Of a stretch of 34,981 nucleotides of DNA, positions 1 through 7,850 are shown piece by piece. The stretch lies in assembly GCA_964492545.1 (NCBI GenBank), contig CAZBKO010000011.1:1-34981 (forward strand), in the 5' to 3' direction. The position numbers were made by a program, and so were the translations under genes. Under the pieces are notes generated by a model. The model did no database searches. It was not told where the DNA came from and worked only from the letters and a program-made list of their open reading frames with translations. The stretch is from RGIG1934 sp964492545 (GTDB lineage Bacteria > Bacillota > Clostridia > Lachnospirales > Lachnospiraceae). Positions within the stretch are counted from its first letter, which is position 1, and every line of letters begins with the position of its first letter.

Positions 1-62
1 TTGCATCACATGTTCCATGGCTTACATTTTTCGCATTTTGCGGAAACTCAAAAAATAAATGT

Positions 63-91
63 TTGACATGGCATTTTATTTGTGTTAATAT
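63..91 (+). promoter_or_regulatory. Sigma-A promoter of the pheST T-box transcript
   Basis: A perfect -35 box TTGACA (63-68) is followed after 17 bases by TAATAT (86-91). Transcription would begin near base 98, just ahead of the T-box leader. A small 8-bp hairpin at 28-46 lies upstream and has no T-run, so it is not an obvious terminator. Confidence 0.75.
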
Positions 92-109
92 AATTTTCAG
101 AAGTTTAAT

Positions 110-348
110 AATTAAAGGCTATGATCGTGATAGTAGTTGTATGATTTCTGTTAGAGAAGGAGAGTCACCGGCTGAGAGCTTTCCACAGTTCAATTGTACA
201 TATGAATTTCCCACAGGAGCTGTATCTTTGAATTAACAGTAGGAGATGACGTTTTACGCGTTAAGTAATAAGAGCCAATGCATAGCATTGGAATTTGGGT
301 GGTACCGCGGATAAGATTTCGTCCCTTGAGGATGATATCTTTTTTTTA
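110..348 (+). promoter_or_regulatory. T-box leader (tRNA-Phe responsive) of pheST
   Basis: The leader carries the hallmarks of a T-box riboswitch. The conserved T-box element GGGTGGTACCGCGG lies at 297-310. Stem I features are visible: AGAG and GGCTGAGAGC on the 5' side (160-179), and GAAT followed by TTC (208-210) and GGAGC on the 3' side. TTC fits a phenylalanine specifier, in agreement with the gene downstream. AGTAGG follows at 238-243. The UGGU inside the T-box would pair with the 3' end of uncharged tRNA. GTCCC (321-325) can pair with the T-box GGG or sit in the terminator, giving the usual antiterminator/terminator switch. The specifier assignment rests on its layout, not on a computed fold. 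Confidence 0.92.
313..347 (+). terminator. T-box regulated terminator hairpin
   Basis: Bases 313-324 pair with 330-341 (12 bp, one mismatch and one G-U pair, five-base loop), followed by a run of T to 347. It shares the GTCC bases with the antiterminator, so binding of uncharged tRNA should prevent its formation. Confidence 0.85.
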
Positions 349-390
349 TTTATAGGAATACATTTCCTATTTGAATCATGGAGGTCAGAA

Positions 391-1410
391 ATGAAAGAAA
401 AGTTACAGGCTATTAGAGATGAAGCTATTAGCAAAATCAATGAATCAGATGCACTTGATAAGTTAAATGAAATCAGAGTGGCATACCTTGGAAAAAAAGG
501 TGAATTAACAGAAGTTCTCAAAGGAATGAAAAATGTTGCAGCAGAAGAAAGACCTAAGGTTGGACAGATGGTTAATGAGACAAGACAGGCTATCGAGGAA
601 AAGCTCGAAGAGATGAAGACCATGCTTGCCACTGCAGCCAGAGAAGCGAAGCTTAAGTCGGAAGTAATAGATGTAACACTTCCTGCTAAGAAGAACAATG
701 TTGGACATAGACATCCAAATACAATTGCACTTGAAGAGGTTGAGAGAATATTTATTGGTATGGGATACGAAGTGGTTGAAGGTCCGGAAGTTGAATATGA
801 CTACTATAACTTCGAGGCTTTGAATATACCAGCTAATCATCCGGCCAAGGACGAACAGGATACTTTCTATATAAACGATAAGATTGTTCTTAGAACACAG
901 ACATCATCAGTTCAGGTTCATGAGATGGAAAAAGGAAAGCTTCCAATCAGAATGATTTCACCTGGTAGAGCATTTAGATCTGATGAGGTTGATGCTACAC
1001 ATTCACCTTCATTCCATCAGATTGAAGGACTTGTAATAGATAAAAATGTAACATTTGCAGACTTGAAGGGAACATTACAGCAGTTTGCACAGGAATTATT
1101 TGGCAGTGAGACCAAGGTTAAATTCAGACCACATCATTTCCCATTTACTGAGCCAAGTGCTGAAGTTGATGTATCATGCTTCAAGTGTGGTGGTAAGGGT
1201 TGTAGAATGTGTAAAGGTTCAGGCTGGATTGAAATCCTCGGATGTGGAATGGTTCATCCTAAGGTTCTTAAGATGAGTGGAATTGATCCGGAGGAATACA
1301 CAGGATTTGCATTTGGTGTAGGACTTGAACGTATAGCATTACTTAAATATGAAATAGATGATATGCGTTTGTTATATGAAAACGATACAAGATTCTTGAA
1401 ACAATTTTAA
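391..1410 (+). CDS. pheS: Phenylalanine-tRNA ligase alpha subunit
   Basis: This is the catalytic alpha subunit of the (alpha-beta)2 phenylalanyl-tRNA synthetase, which charges tRNA-Phe in the cytoplasm. The 339-residue product has the usual length. An N-terminal coiled-coil tRNA-binding arm covers about residues 1-90, followed by the class II catalytic core. Visible core motifs are LRTQTSSVQ, GRAFRSDEVDATHSPSFHQ (motif 2) and GFAFGVGLERIALLKY (motif 3) close to the C-terminus. The reading frame stays open back to 295 through the T-box leader, but ATG 391 is chosen because GGAGG lies at 380-384 and the protein then begins like other PheS proteins. It is followed 20 bases later by pheT. Both are controlled by the leader. 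Confidence 0.97.
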   Translation: MKEKLQAIRDEAISKINESDALDKLNEIRVAYLGKKGELTEVLKGMKNVAAEERPKVGQMVNETRQAIEEKLEEMKTMLATAAREAKLKSEVIDVTLPAKKNNVGHRHPNTIALEEVERIFIGMGYEVVEGPEVEYDYYNFEALNIPANHPAKDEQDTFYINDKIVLRTQTSSVQVHEMEKGKLPIRMISPGRAFRSDEVDATHSPSFHQIEGLVIDKNVTFADLKGTLQQFAQELFGSETKVKFRPHHFPFTEPSAEVDVSCFKCGGKGCRMCKGSGWIEILGCGMVHPKVLKMSGIDPEEYTGFAFGVGLERIALLKYEIDDMRLLYENDTRFLKQF

Positions 1411-1430
1411 TTAGCAGGAGGATTTTAGAT

Positions 1431-3848
1431 ATGAATACACCATTGTCATGGATTAAGGCCTATGTTCCAGAACTTGAGGCCACTAATCAGGAATATACAG
1501 ATGCAATGACATTATCAGGAACAAAGATTGAGGGTTTTGAAGCATTAGATGCTGACCTTGAAAAGATTGTTGTTGGACAGATTGAATCAATAGAGAGACA
1601 CCCTGATGCCGATAAGCTTATTATCTGTCAGGTAAATGTTGGCGCAGAGAAGGTACAGATTGTAACAGGCGCAAGCAATGTAAATGTAGGAGATAAAGTA
1701 CCGGTAGTACTTGATGGCGGACGTGTTGCAGGTGGACACGATGGCAGCAAGACACCAGGTGGAATCAAAATCAAAAAAGGTAAATTAAGAGGCATCGAAT
1801 CATGTGGTATGATGTGCTCAATTGAAGAGCTTGGATCAAATAGAGATATGTATCTTTTGGCACCGGAAGAAGGAATATATATTTTTGATGACAGCGTAGA
1901 AGTTGGTATGGACGCAATTGAGGTACTTGGATTACACGATACAGTATTTGAATATGAGATAACATCAAACAGAGTAGACTGCTTTGGAATTATTGGTATT
2001 GCAAGAGAAGCAGCGGCTACATTTGGTAAAGAGTTTAACCCACCGGTTGTTGAAGTAAAAGGCTGTGGCGGAGATGTTAATGATTATATTAAGGTTGATG
2101 TACAGGATACAGAGCTTTGCCCTAGATATTGTGCAAGAGTCGTTAAGAATGTAAAGATTGCTCCTTCTCCTGAATGGATGCAGAGAAGACTTGCTGCCTG
2201 CGGTATAAGACCAATTAATAATCTTGTAGATATTACTAATTACGTAATGGAAGAGTTTGGTCAGCCAATGCATGCATATGACCTTTCAACCATTGCTGGT
2301 GGACAGATTATAGTAAGAAGAGCAAAAGATGGTGAAGACTTTACAACACTTGATGGTCAGGAAAGAAAGCTTGATAACAATATGCTAGTCATTTGCGATG
2401 CTGACAAAGCTGTTGGCGTTGCCGGAATCATGGGTGGCGAGAATTCTAAGATAACAGATGATGTTAAGGATATGGTATTTGAGGCAGCATGCTTCGATGG
2501 AACTAATATCAGACTTTCAGCAAAGAGACTTGGACTCAGAACAGATGCATCAGGTAAATTTGAAAAAGGACTTGATCCAAATAATGCAATTGATGCAATT
2601 AACAGAGCATGCCAGCTTATTGAAGAGCTCGGAGCAGGTGAAGTTGTATCTGGTGTTGTGGATGTATATGGTAAAGTCAAGGAGCCAAAGAAAATTGCTT
2701 TAGAAGTTGAAAAAATCAACAAGCTTCTTGGTACAAATGTATCAAAAGAAGATATGATAAAGTATTTTGAAAAAATAGAACTTTCTTATGATGAGAATAC
2801 AAATGAAGTACTTATTCCAACATTTAGACAGGATCTTGAATGTACAGCAGATTTAGCAGAAGAGGTAGCAAGATTCTTTGGATATGCTAATATACCAACA
2901 ACATTACCTACAGGTGAGGCAACAGCAGGTAAATTATCATTTAAGATGAGAATTGAATCAGTTGCAAGAGATATCGCAGAATTCTGTGGATTTAGCCAGG
3001 GAATGACATATTCATTTGAAAGTCCAAAGGTATTTGATAAGCTTCTCATTCCGGCAGATTCAGATATTAGAAAGACTGTTACAATCACTAACCCATTGGG
3101 TGAAGACTTCAGCGTAATGAGAACTACTTCATTACATGGAATGCTTACATCACTTTCAACAAATTACAACAGAAGAAATAAGAATGTTCGTCTGTATGAA
3201 CTTGGAAATATTTACATTCCAAAGCAGGTACCAGTGACAGAGCTTCCAGATGAAAGAATGCAGTTTACTCTTGGTATGTATGGAGATGGAGATTTCTTTA
3301 CAATGAAAGGTGTTATTGAAGAATTTCTTGAGAAGATTGGCTTAAAGGTTAAGCCACATTATTCACCAGATTCAAATAAGACTTATCTTCATCCGGGACG
3401 TCAGGCTAATGTTATTTATGATGGTGAGGTTATTGGATATCTTGGAGAGGTTCATCCACAGGTACTTGATAACTATGGTATAGGCGACAGAGCATATATT
3501 GCTGTTATTGATATGCCTACAATCGTTGAAAAAGCTACATTTGATAGAAAGTATAACGGAATAGCTAAGTTCCCTGCTGTAACAAGAGATATCAGTATGG
3601 TTATGCCTAAGAATATCCTTGTAGGTCAGATTGAAGACATTATTATCAAACGCGGCGGACAGCTTCTTGAAAGCTATAATTTATTTGATATTTATGAAGG
3701 AGCACAGATTAAGGATGGATATAAATCAGTAGCTTATTCAATATCATTTAGACACAAAGAGAGAACTCTTGAAGATAAAGATATTTCAGAAATTATGGAA
3801 AAAATCATTGCTGATTTAGGAAAAATGGGTATCGAGTTAAGAGCATAA
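1431..3848 (+). CDS. pheT: Phenylalanine-tRNA ligase beta subunit
   Basis: The 805-residue beta subunit partners PheS and is needed for tRNA binding and for editing mischarged Tyr-tRNA-Phe. Domains follow the bacterial order: an N-terminal EMAP/OB-type tRNA-binding domain (about residues 40-150), the B3/B4 editing domain (about 210-385, with CGIRPINNLVDITNYV), the B5 domain (about 410-480), a catalytic-like core, and a C-terminal ferredoxin-fold anticodon-binding domain (about 712-804, starting at FPAVTRDISMVM). The start ATG has AGGAGGA at 1416-1422. The protein is full length with no irregularity, and the operon is cotranscribed from the T-box promoter. Confidence 0.97.
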   Translation: MNTPLSWIKAYVPELEATNQEYTDAMTLSGTKIEGFEALDADLEKIVVGQIESIERHPDADKLIICQVNVGAEKVQIVTGASNVNVGDKVPVVLDGGRVAGGHDGSKTPGGIKIKKGKLRGIESCGMMCSIEELGSNRDMYLLAPEEGIYIFDDSVEVGMDAIEVLGLHDTVFEYEITSNRVDCFGIIGIAREAAATFGKEFNPPVVEVKGCGGDVNDYIKVDVQDTELCPRYCARVVKNVKIAPSPEWMQRRLAACGIRPINNLVDITNYVMEEFGQPMHAYDLSTIAGGQIIVRRAKDGEDFTTLDGQERKLDNNMLVICDADKAVGVAGIMGGENSKITDDVKDMVFEAACFDGTNIRLSAKRLGLRTDASGKFEKGLDPNNAIDAINRACQLIEELGAGEVVSGVVDVYGKVKEPKKIALEVEKINKLLGTNVSKEDMIKYFEKIELSYDENTNEVLIPTFRQDLECTADLAEEVARFFGYANIPTTLPTGEATAGKLSFKMRIESVARDIAEFCGFSQGMTYSFESPKVFDKLLIPADSDIRKTVTITNPLGEDFSVMRTTSLHGMLTSLSTNYNRRNKNVRLYELGNIYIPKQVPVTELPDERMQFTLGMYGDGDFFTMKGVIEEFLEKIGLKVKPHYSPDSNKTYLHPGRQANVIYDGEVIGYLGEVHPQVLDNYGIGDRAYIAVIDMPTIVEKATFDRKYNGIAKFPAVTRDISMVMPKNILVGQIEDIIIKRGGQLLESYNLFDIYEGAQIKDGYKSVAYSISFRHKERTLEDKDISEIMEKIIADLGKMGIELRA

Positions 3849-3870
3849 TTTGATGGAAATGGAGAACTAA

Positions 3871-4488
3871 ATGGTAAAAAAATATTATGCAGTTAAGGAA
3901 GGAAAAACCCCCGGAATATATATGAGCTGGGATGATTGTAAGAAACAGGTCACAGGATATTCAGGTGCTGTATACAAAAGTTTTACCGATATTACACAGG
4001 CAGATGCATTCATGAAAATGGGTGCATCTGAAACTGTTATTATAGGTAATTATCTTGAACTTCCAAATGATGAGGCAGTTGCATATGTTGATGGAAGCTT
4101 TTTAGAAGCTTCAGGAGAATATGCTTATGGAGTTGTTATGTTTCATGCAGGAGCAGAAAAGCATTTTAATGGAAAATCCAATGATACAAGCATGGTTTCA
4201 ATGAGAAATGTTGCAGGTGAAATTACAGGATCTATGGAGGCAATGAAATACGCTGTGGAGAACAAATGTAAGAAACTTACAATTTATCATGACTATGAGG
4301 GAATATCAAAATGGTGTCAGGGTCTTTGGAAGACTAATAAAGAAGGAACAATCAGTTATAAAAAATATTATGATTCTGTTAAGAAGCTTGTGGAGATACA
4401 TTTTGTTAAGGTAAAAGGGCACTCGGGTGATAAGTATAACGAAGTGGCTGATAAGCTTGCAAAAAAAGCACTAGGTATTAATACTTGA
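3871..4488 (+). CDS. rnhA: Ribonuclease HI with N-terminal hybrid-binding (viroplasmin-like) domain
   Basis: It degrades the RNA strand of RNA-DNA hybrids. The 205-residue protein has an N-terminal Cauli_VI/hybrid-binding domain (about residues 1-48, with KKYYAVKEGKTPGIYMSWDD) joined to an RNase H fold (about 67-205). The catalytic carboxylates are visible: Asp74 in AYVDGSF, Glu117 in AGEITGSMEA, Asp141 in IYHDYEG and Asp194 in NEVADKLAKKA. His184 lies in the GHSGD loop. This two-domain layout resembles eukaryotic RNase H1 and is common in Clostridia. It starts 22 bases after pheT with GGAG at 3861-3864 and no terminator between, so it may be read from the pheST promoter. Confidence 0.93.
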   Translation: MVKKYYAVKEGKTPGIYMSWDDCKKQVTGYSGAVYKSFTDITQADAFMKMGASETVIIGNYLELPNDEAVAYVDGSFLEASGEYAYGVVMFHAGAEKHFNGKSNDTSMVSMRNVAGEITGSMEAMKYAVENKCKKLTIYHDYEGISKWCQGLWKTNKEGTISYKKYYDSVKKLVEIHFVKVKGHSGDKYNEVADKLAKKALGINT

Positions 4489-4557
4489 AAATAATCATAA
4501 AATATGTTAGAAATATATAGATAAGATTATAGTAGGTGAGGAGGCTGTTACATACTA

Positions 4558-5655
4558 ATGAACAGACGAACTAAGATAATAAGCGCAGTGATAGGAACCG
4601 CCTCGGTGGTTGGATTAAAAGTCTTACAGGATGTTAGATATGGAACAAAGCACAATTTAAGATACATTAATAAGAATGTTAGTTCACTTAGACGTACACG
4701 TGCTAAATGCGAGCTTGAGAGTGATGGTAGTTATTCACTAATCAAGGACAAATACGATACATTTAAAATACTGCAGATTACAGATTTACATATTGGAGGT
4801 GGATTACTTTCAATAAACGAAGATAGATTTGCCATAGATACAATTACAGAGCTTGTACATAAGACACAGCCTGATTTTGTGGTAATAACGGGAGATTTGG
4901 TATATTCCAGACCAAGTGTTACTATGTCAGTAAGTAATCTTAACAGTGCCAAGATAGTGGCTAAGTTAATGGAGAAGCTTAATGTATGGTATACAGTTAC
5001 ATTTGGAAACCATGACGCCGAATATTTTGCATCTAATACCCGCAGTGATATGAAGAAATTCTTCATGAACCAAAAGGGATGCCTGTTAACGGATCCTTCA
5101 CCAGAGGTTACCGGTGATAGCAATCATCTTATTAAGATAAGAAATGATGACGGAACAATTAATACGACACTTGTTATGATTGATTCGAATTCTTACCCTG
5201 AACGAATGGGAAAGGGTGGATATGATTGTATACATGATGACCAGGTAAAATGGTACGAAAAGCAGATGATAAGAATAGCAGAAGCTGAAAATGGGAATAA
5301 TAATTCATTAATGTTTACGCATATACCATTAGCTGAATATCATAAAGCCTGGAAATTATATAAGACAGGAAGCGATAAGGTTAAGTACTTTATGGGAACA
5401 GCAGATGAGAATGTCAGCTATTCCAAATATGCAACAAGAATATTTGACAAAATCGTAGAGCATGGAGCAACAAAAGGCGTATTCTGTGGTCATGACCACT
5501 TAAATGATTTCTCCATTGAATATAAGAATGTAAGACTTACGTACGGCAAGTCCATTGACTGCTTACTGTATGCTAAGAATCTTGCAGGACATAGAGGCGG
5601 TACATTAATAGAAGTAGATTTTGATGGAAGCTTTGATGTTGAACATATTATGTAA
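4558..5655 (+). CDS. Membrane-anchored calcineurin-like metallophosphoesterase
   Basis: The 365-residue protein belongs to the calcineurin-like phosphoesterase superfamily, which hydrolyses phosphomono- or diesters with a two-metal centre. The metal-binding motifs appear in order: D76-x-H78 (QITDLHIGG), GDLV (VVITGDLVYS), GNHD (TFGNHDAEYF), a single His in MFTHIP, and GHDH (VFCGHDHLND). Residues 8-24 form a short hydrophobic stretch without a clear cleavage site, so it is probably a signal anchor with the enzyme outside, like YkuE/YaeI-type enzymes. The ATG follows a GTGAGGAGG at 4536-4544 with rather long spacing. The substrate cannot be told from sequence. Confidence 0.88.
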   Translation: MNRRTKIISAVIGTASVVGLKVLQDVRYGTKHNLRYINKNVSSLRRTRAKCELESDGSYSLIKDKYDTFKILQITDLHIGGGLLSINEDRFAIDTITELVHKTQPDFVVITGDLVYSRPSVTMSVSNLNSAKIVAKLMEKLNVWYTVTFGNHDAEYFASNTRSDMKKFFMNQKGCLLTDPSPEVTGDSNHLIKIRNDDGTINTTLVMIDSNSYPERMGKGGYDCIHDDQVKWYEKQMIRIAEAENGNNNSLMFTHIPLAEYHKAWKLYKTGSDKVKYFMGTADENVSYSKYATRIFDKIVEHGATKGVFCGHDHLNDFSIEYKNVRLTYGKSIDCLLYAKNLAGHRGGTLIEVDFDGSFDVEHIM

Positions 5656-5675
5656 GTATATTGAAATGCATTTAT

Positions 5676-5728
5676 AATATTAAAAAGGTGTGTAGCACGT
5701 TATGTATGCTGCACACCTTTTTAATATT
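5676..5728. terminator. Bidirectional intrinsic terminator
   Basis: Bases 5676-5696 pair with 5708-5728, a 21-bp stem with one G-U pair and an 11-base loop. The GC-rich core is flanked by A5 on one side and T5 on the other, so both strands show hairpin plus T-run. It sits between convergent genes and should end both transcripts. Confidence 0.88.
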
Positions 5729-5764
5729 TTGATAGAAAACTGAATAACTATAAACAATATGTCT

Positions 5765-7687
5765 TTAGTGAATGTCATTCTTTCTAATTAATTCTATGAA
5801 ATCGTCTGATTTGAGAGGACGGCTGAAATAAAAGCCCTGTATATAATTACAACCCATCTTTTCAAGCATATCTACCTGAGCAGGAACTTCAGCACCCTCA
5901 GCAATAATATTTACATTAATCTTTTGGAGCATATTAATTGTAAAATCTACGATGCACTTACTTCTGTCGTTCTCACATGCATCATCGATAAGTGTCTTAT
6001 CAAGCTTGATAGTGCTAAATGGAAGATGCATAATATATGAAAGAGTAGAGTAGCCGCTGCCATAATCATCAAGTGTTAAGTGAAAACCACGTCTCGACAT
6101 CTTATTAAGTAAATCTGAAAATAATGCCATCGAGTTGCTTGCAACAGTTTCTGTAATTTCAAAATGTATCATTTTTTTAGATACATGATAATTTTCCAAA
6201 GTGTCCTCTAAGTAAGTAATAATACCATTCTGCATACACTGAACAACTGATAAATTAACTGAAATAAATTCAAAACCATATCTTTCAGGCTTAACCTTTG
6301 AAATGAAATGACATACTTTTTCAAGGACAATTTGTCCAATTTCAATAACTGAACCGTTCTTCTCTGCAACGGAAATGAATTCTTCCGGTGGGATAGCACC
6401 CAGCTCAGTATCGTATAACCTAATAAGTGCTTCTGCACTTGTAAATCGCTGCTGTTTAATATTATAAATTGGCTGATAGTAAACATCAAATGAACCATTA
6501 TCTATTGCGTTGGATAGCGCAATTTCAATACGCTTAGAACGATTCATTTTAGCCTTAAGATAAGCATCGCTGCATATGATAGAGCCTTTATCAAGAGTCT
6601 TTATCTCTGAGAGTGTGAACTCAATAAGATCGTAAATCTCCTTAGAGGAATTGGCAAAATCAGGGCTGGTTATTATGCTTGTGGTAGCTGTCAGCTTACA
6701 ATATATACCATTGTAATGCCAAACATCTGCGAAACGTTCAGTTATCTCTTCAATGATATCATGATAGTTCCCACGCTGAGGGATAACAATAGTGAAGCAA
6801 TCATTAGAATATCTGTAAATACGCTTCTTAGGTGCGAGCTTCTTGAGAAACTCACATACAGTCATAAGTACGCCATCACCGTTGGACACACCAAAGGTTT
6901 CGTTAATCAGCTTGAAATTATCAAGGGAAATTGTAATAACATGTATAGGCTTCTTATTCTCAATGTTAATTTCCAATGTCTCTGTAAGAGCCTTTTTGTT
7001 GAAAATATTAAGTGATTCATCAATCATTATCGTAGGATTATGAATAGAGAAGAATAATATCAAAAAGCTTATGGAATTAATAAGTCCGGTGTATTGCAGA
7101 CCTGAAAGCTGGTAATACTGGAACCATTGTGCAACAAGAGAAAATACAACATATATATATGTTGAAATTCTAACCATAGGAGGAACATTTTTTCTGTAAT
7201 ATAGTATTGAACCAATATAAAACAGAAGATAGATACAGTTGATTGCGCAAATAAAAAGCATTCCCGGATTGTACTGAAGTCCGTTTTTAACAGAAATCTG
7301 AAATACAAAATTGTTAACCGGTGATGCGACAATTTCTACGAACTCAATCATATATGGAATAAATATAAGAACAATGCTGAGCTTGGAATATGTATATTTA
7401 GTGCTGAATGCTGTGATTACATACACAAGAAGCATAGGCGTTAAAGCACATATAATTGTCTGATACAATATATTGAATATATATACGGATACAAGCCATT
7501 CCTCCGAAAGTGAATTGAGTATTAAACAATCTGCAATATTGATAATACATGCAATAAATGATGAAACAATTAAATATCCATAAACTTTGTTAGCTATATT
7601 TGGAAATCGAATTCTACTGTAGAATGACATTATTAATATAAGAAGTAGAATTGAACTGAACAGTTCAAAGTCGATGTTGTACGTCAT
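5765..7687 (-). CDS. Seven-helix membrane protein with degenerate GGDEF and intact EAL domain (probable c-di-GMP phosphodiesterase)
   Basis: This probable cyclic-di-GMP phosphodiesterase lies in the membrane. About seven hydrophobic helices fill residues 5-220, followed by a GGDEF-fold domain (about 235-365) and an EAL domain (about 385-635). The GGDEF signature is replaced by YSNDCF, so cyclase activity is unlikely. The EAL domain keeps its key residues: EALIR, VNLS, FEITET, LDDYGSGYS, IKLDK, EGAE and QGFYFSRPL, so hydrolysis to pGpG is expected. The reading frame extends upstream to 7738, but ATG 7687 is preferred because GGGAGG precedes it by eight bases; this gives 640 residues. The membrane part probably senses an unknown signal. 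Confidence 0.92.
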   Translation of the reverse strand: MTYNIDFELFSSILLLILIMSFYSRIRFPNIANKVYGYLIVSSFIACIINIADCLILNSLSEEWLVSVYIFNILYQTIICALTPMLLVYVITAFSTKYTYSKLSIVLIFIPYMIEFVEIVASPVNNFVFQISVKNGLQYNPGMLFICAINCIYLLFYIGSILYYRKNVPPMVRISTYIYVVFSLVAQWFQYYQLSGLQYTGLINSISFLILFFSIHNPTIMIDESLNIFNKKALTETLEINIENKKPIHVITISLDNFKLINETFGVSNGDGVLMTVCEFLKKLAPKKRIYRYSNDCFTIVIPQRGNYHDIIEEITERFADVWHYNGIYCKLTATTSIITSPDFANSSKEIYDLIEFTLSEIKTLDKGSIICSDAYLKAKMNRSKRIEIALSNAIDNGSFDVYYQPIYNIKQQRFTSAEALIRLYDTELGAIPPEEFISVAEKNGSVIEIGQIVLEKVCHFISKVKPERYGFEFISVNLSVVQCMQNGIITYLEDTLENYHVSKKMIHFEITETVASNSMALFSDLLNKMSRRGFHLTLDDYGSGYSTLSYIMHLPFSTIKLDKTLIDDACENDRSKCIVDFTINMLQKINVNIIAEGAEVPAQVDMLEKMGCNYIQGFYFSRPLKSDDFIELIRKNDIH

Positions 7688-7716
7688 TATGTATACCTCC
7701 CTTAAGTAATAGATAT

Positions 7717-7745
7717 AATATATCACAAAAATCATCATTTTTCAA
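7717..7745 (-). promoter_or_regulatory. Promoter of the EAL-domain gene
   Basis: On the minus strand TTGAAA (7745-7740) is followed after 17 bases by TATATT (7722-7717), about 30 bases ahead of the EAL-gene start codon at 7687. Confidence 0.7.
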
Positions 7746-7787
7746 TAAAATATGCGTAATTATTAAAATGAATTAAGGCATATTGGG

Positions 7788-7816
7788 TTGAAGTTTGTAG
7801 ATTAAAATGCTATACT
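7788..7816 (+). promoter_or_regulatory. Promoter of the VanZ-VanY gene
   Basis: TTGAAG (7788-7793), a 17-base spacer and TATACT (7811-7816) precede the start at 7851. The promoter is divergent from that of the EAL gene, with about 40 bases between the two -35 boxes. The -10 box overlaps a 9-bp inverted repeat listed separately. Confidence 0.75.
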
Positions 7817-7829
7817 AGTTTAGCATTTT
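7804..7829. promoter_or_regulatory. Perfect inverted repeat over the -10 box (candidate operator)
   Basis: AAAATGCTA (7804-7812) and TAGCATTTT (7821-7829) form a perfect 9-bp inverted repeat around an eight-base centre. The -10 box at 7811-7816 lies inside it. A dyad at this place could be a repressor site. No T-run follows, so it is not a terminator. Confidence 0.55.
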
Positions 7830-7850
7830 AAGAGAAAAAGAGGTAAGGAT

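Noticed and set aside
295..390. Longer PheS starting at 295
   Set aside because: This stretch is the T-box and its terminator; the GGAGG and family N-terminus support ATG 391.
2357..2722. Minus-strand open frame inside pheT
   Set aside because: It mirrors the strongly conserved pheT frame and has no ribosome site or recognisable motif.
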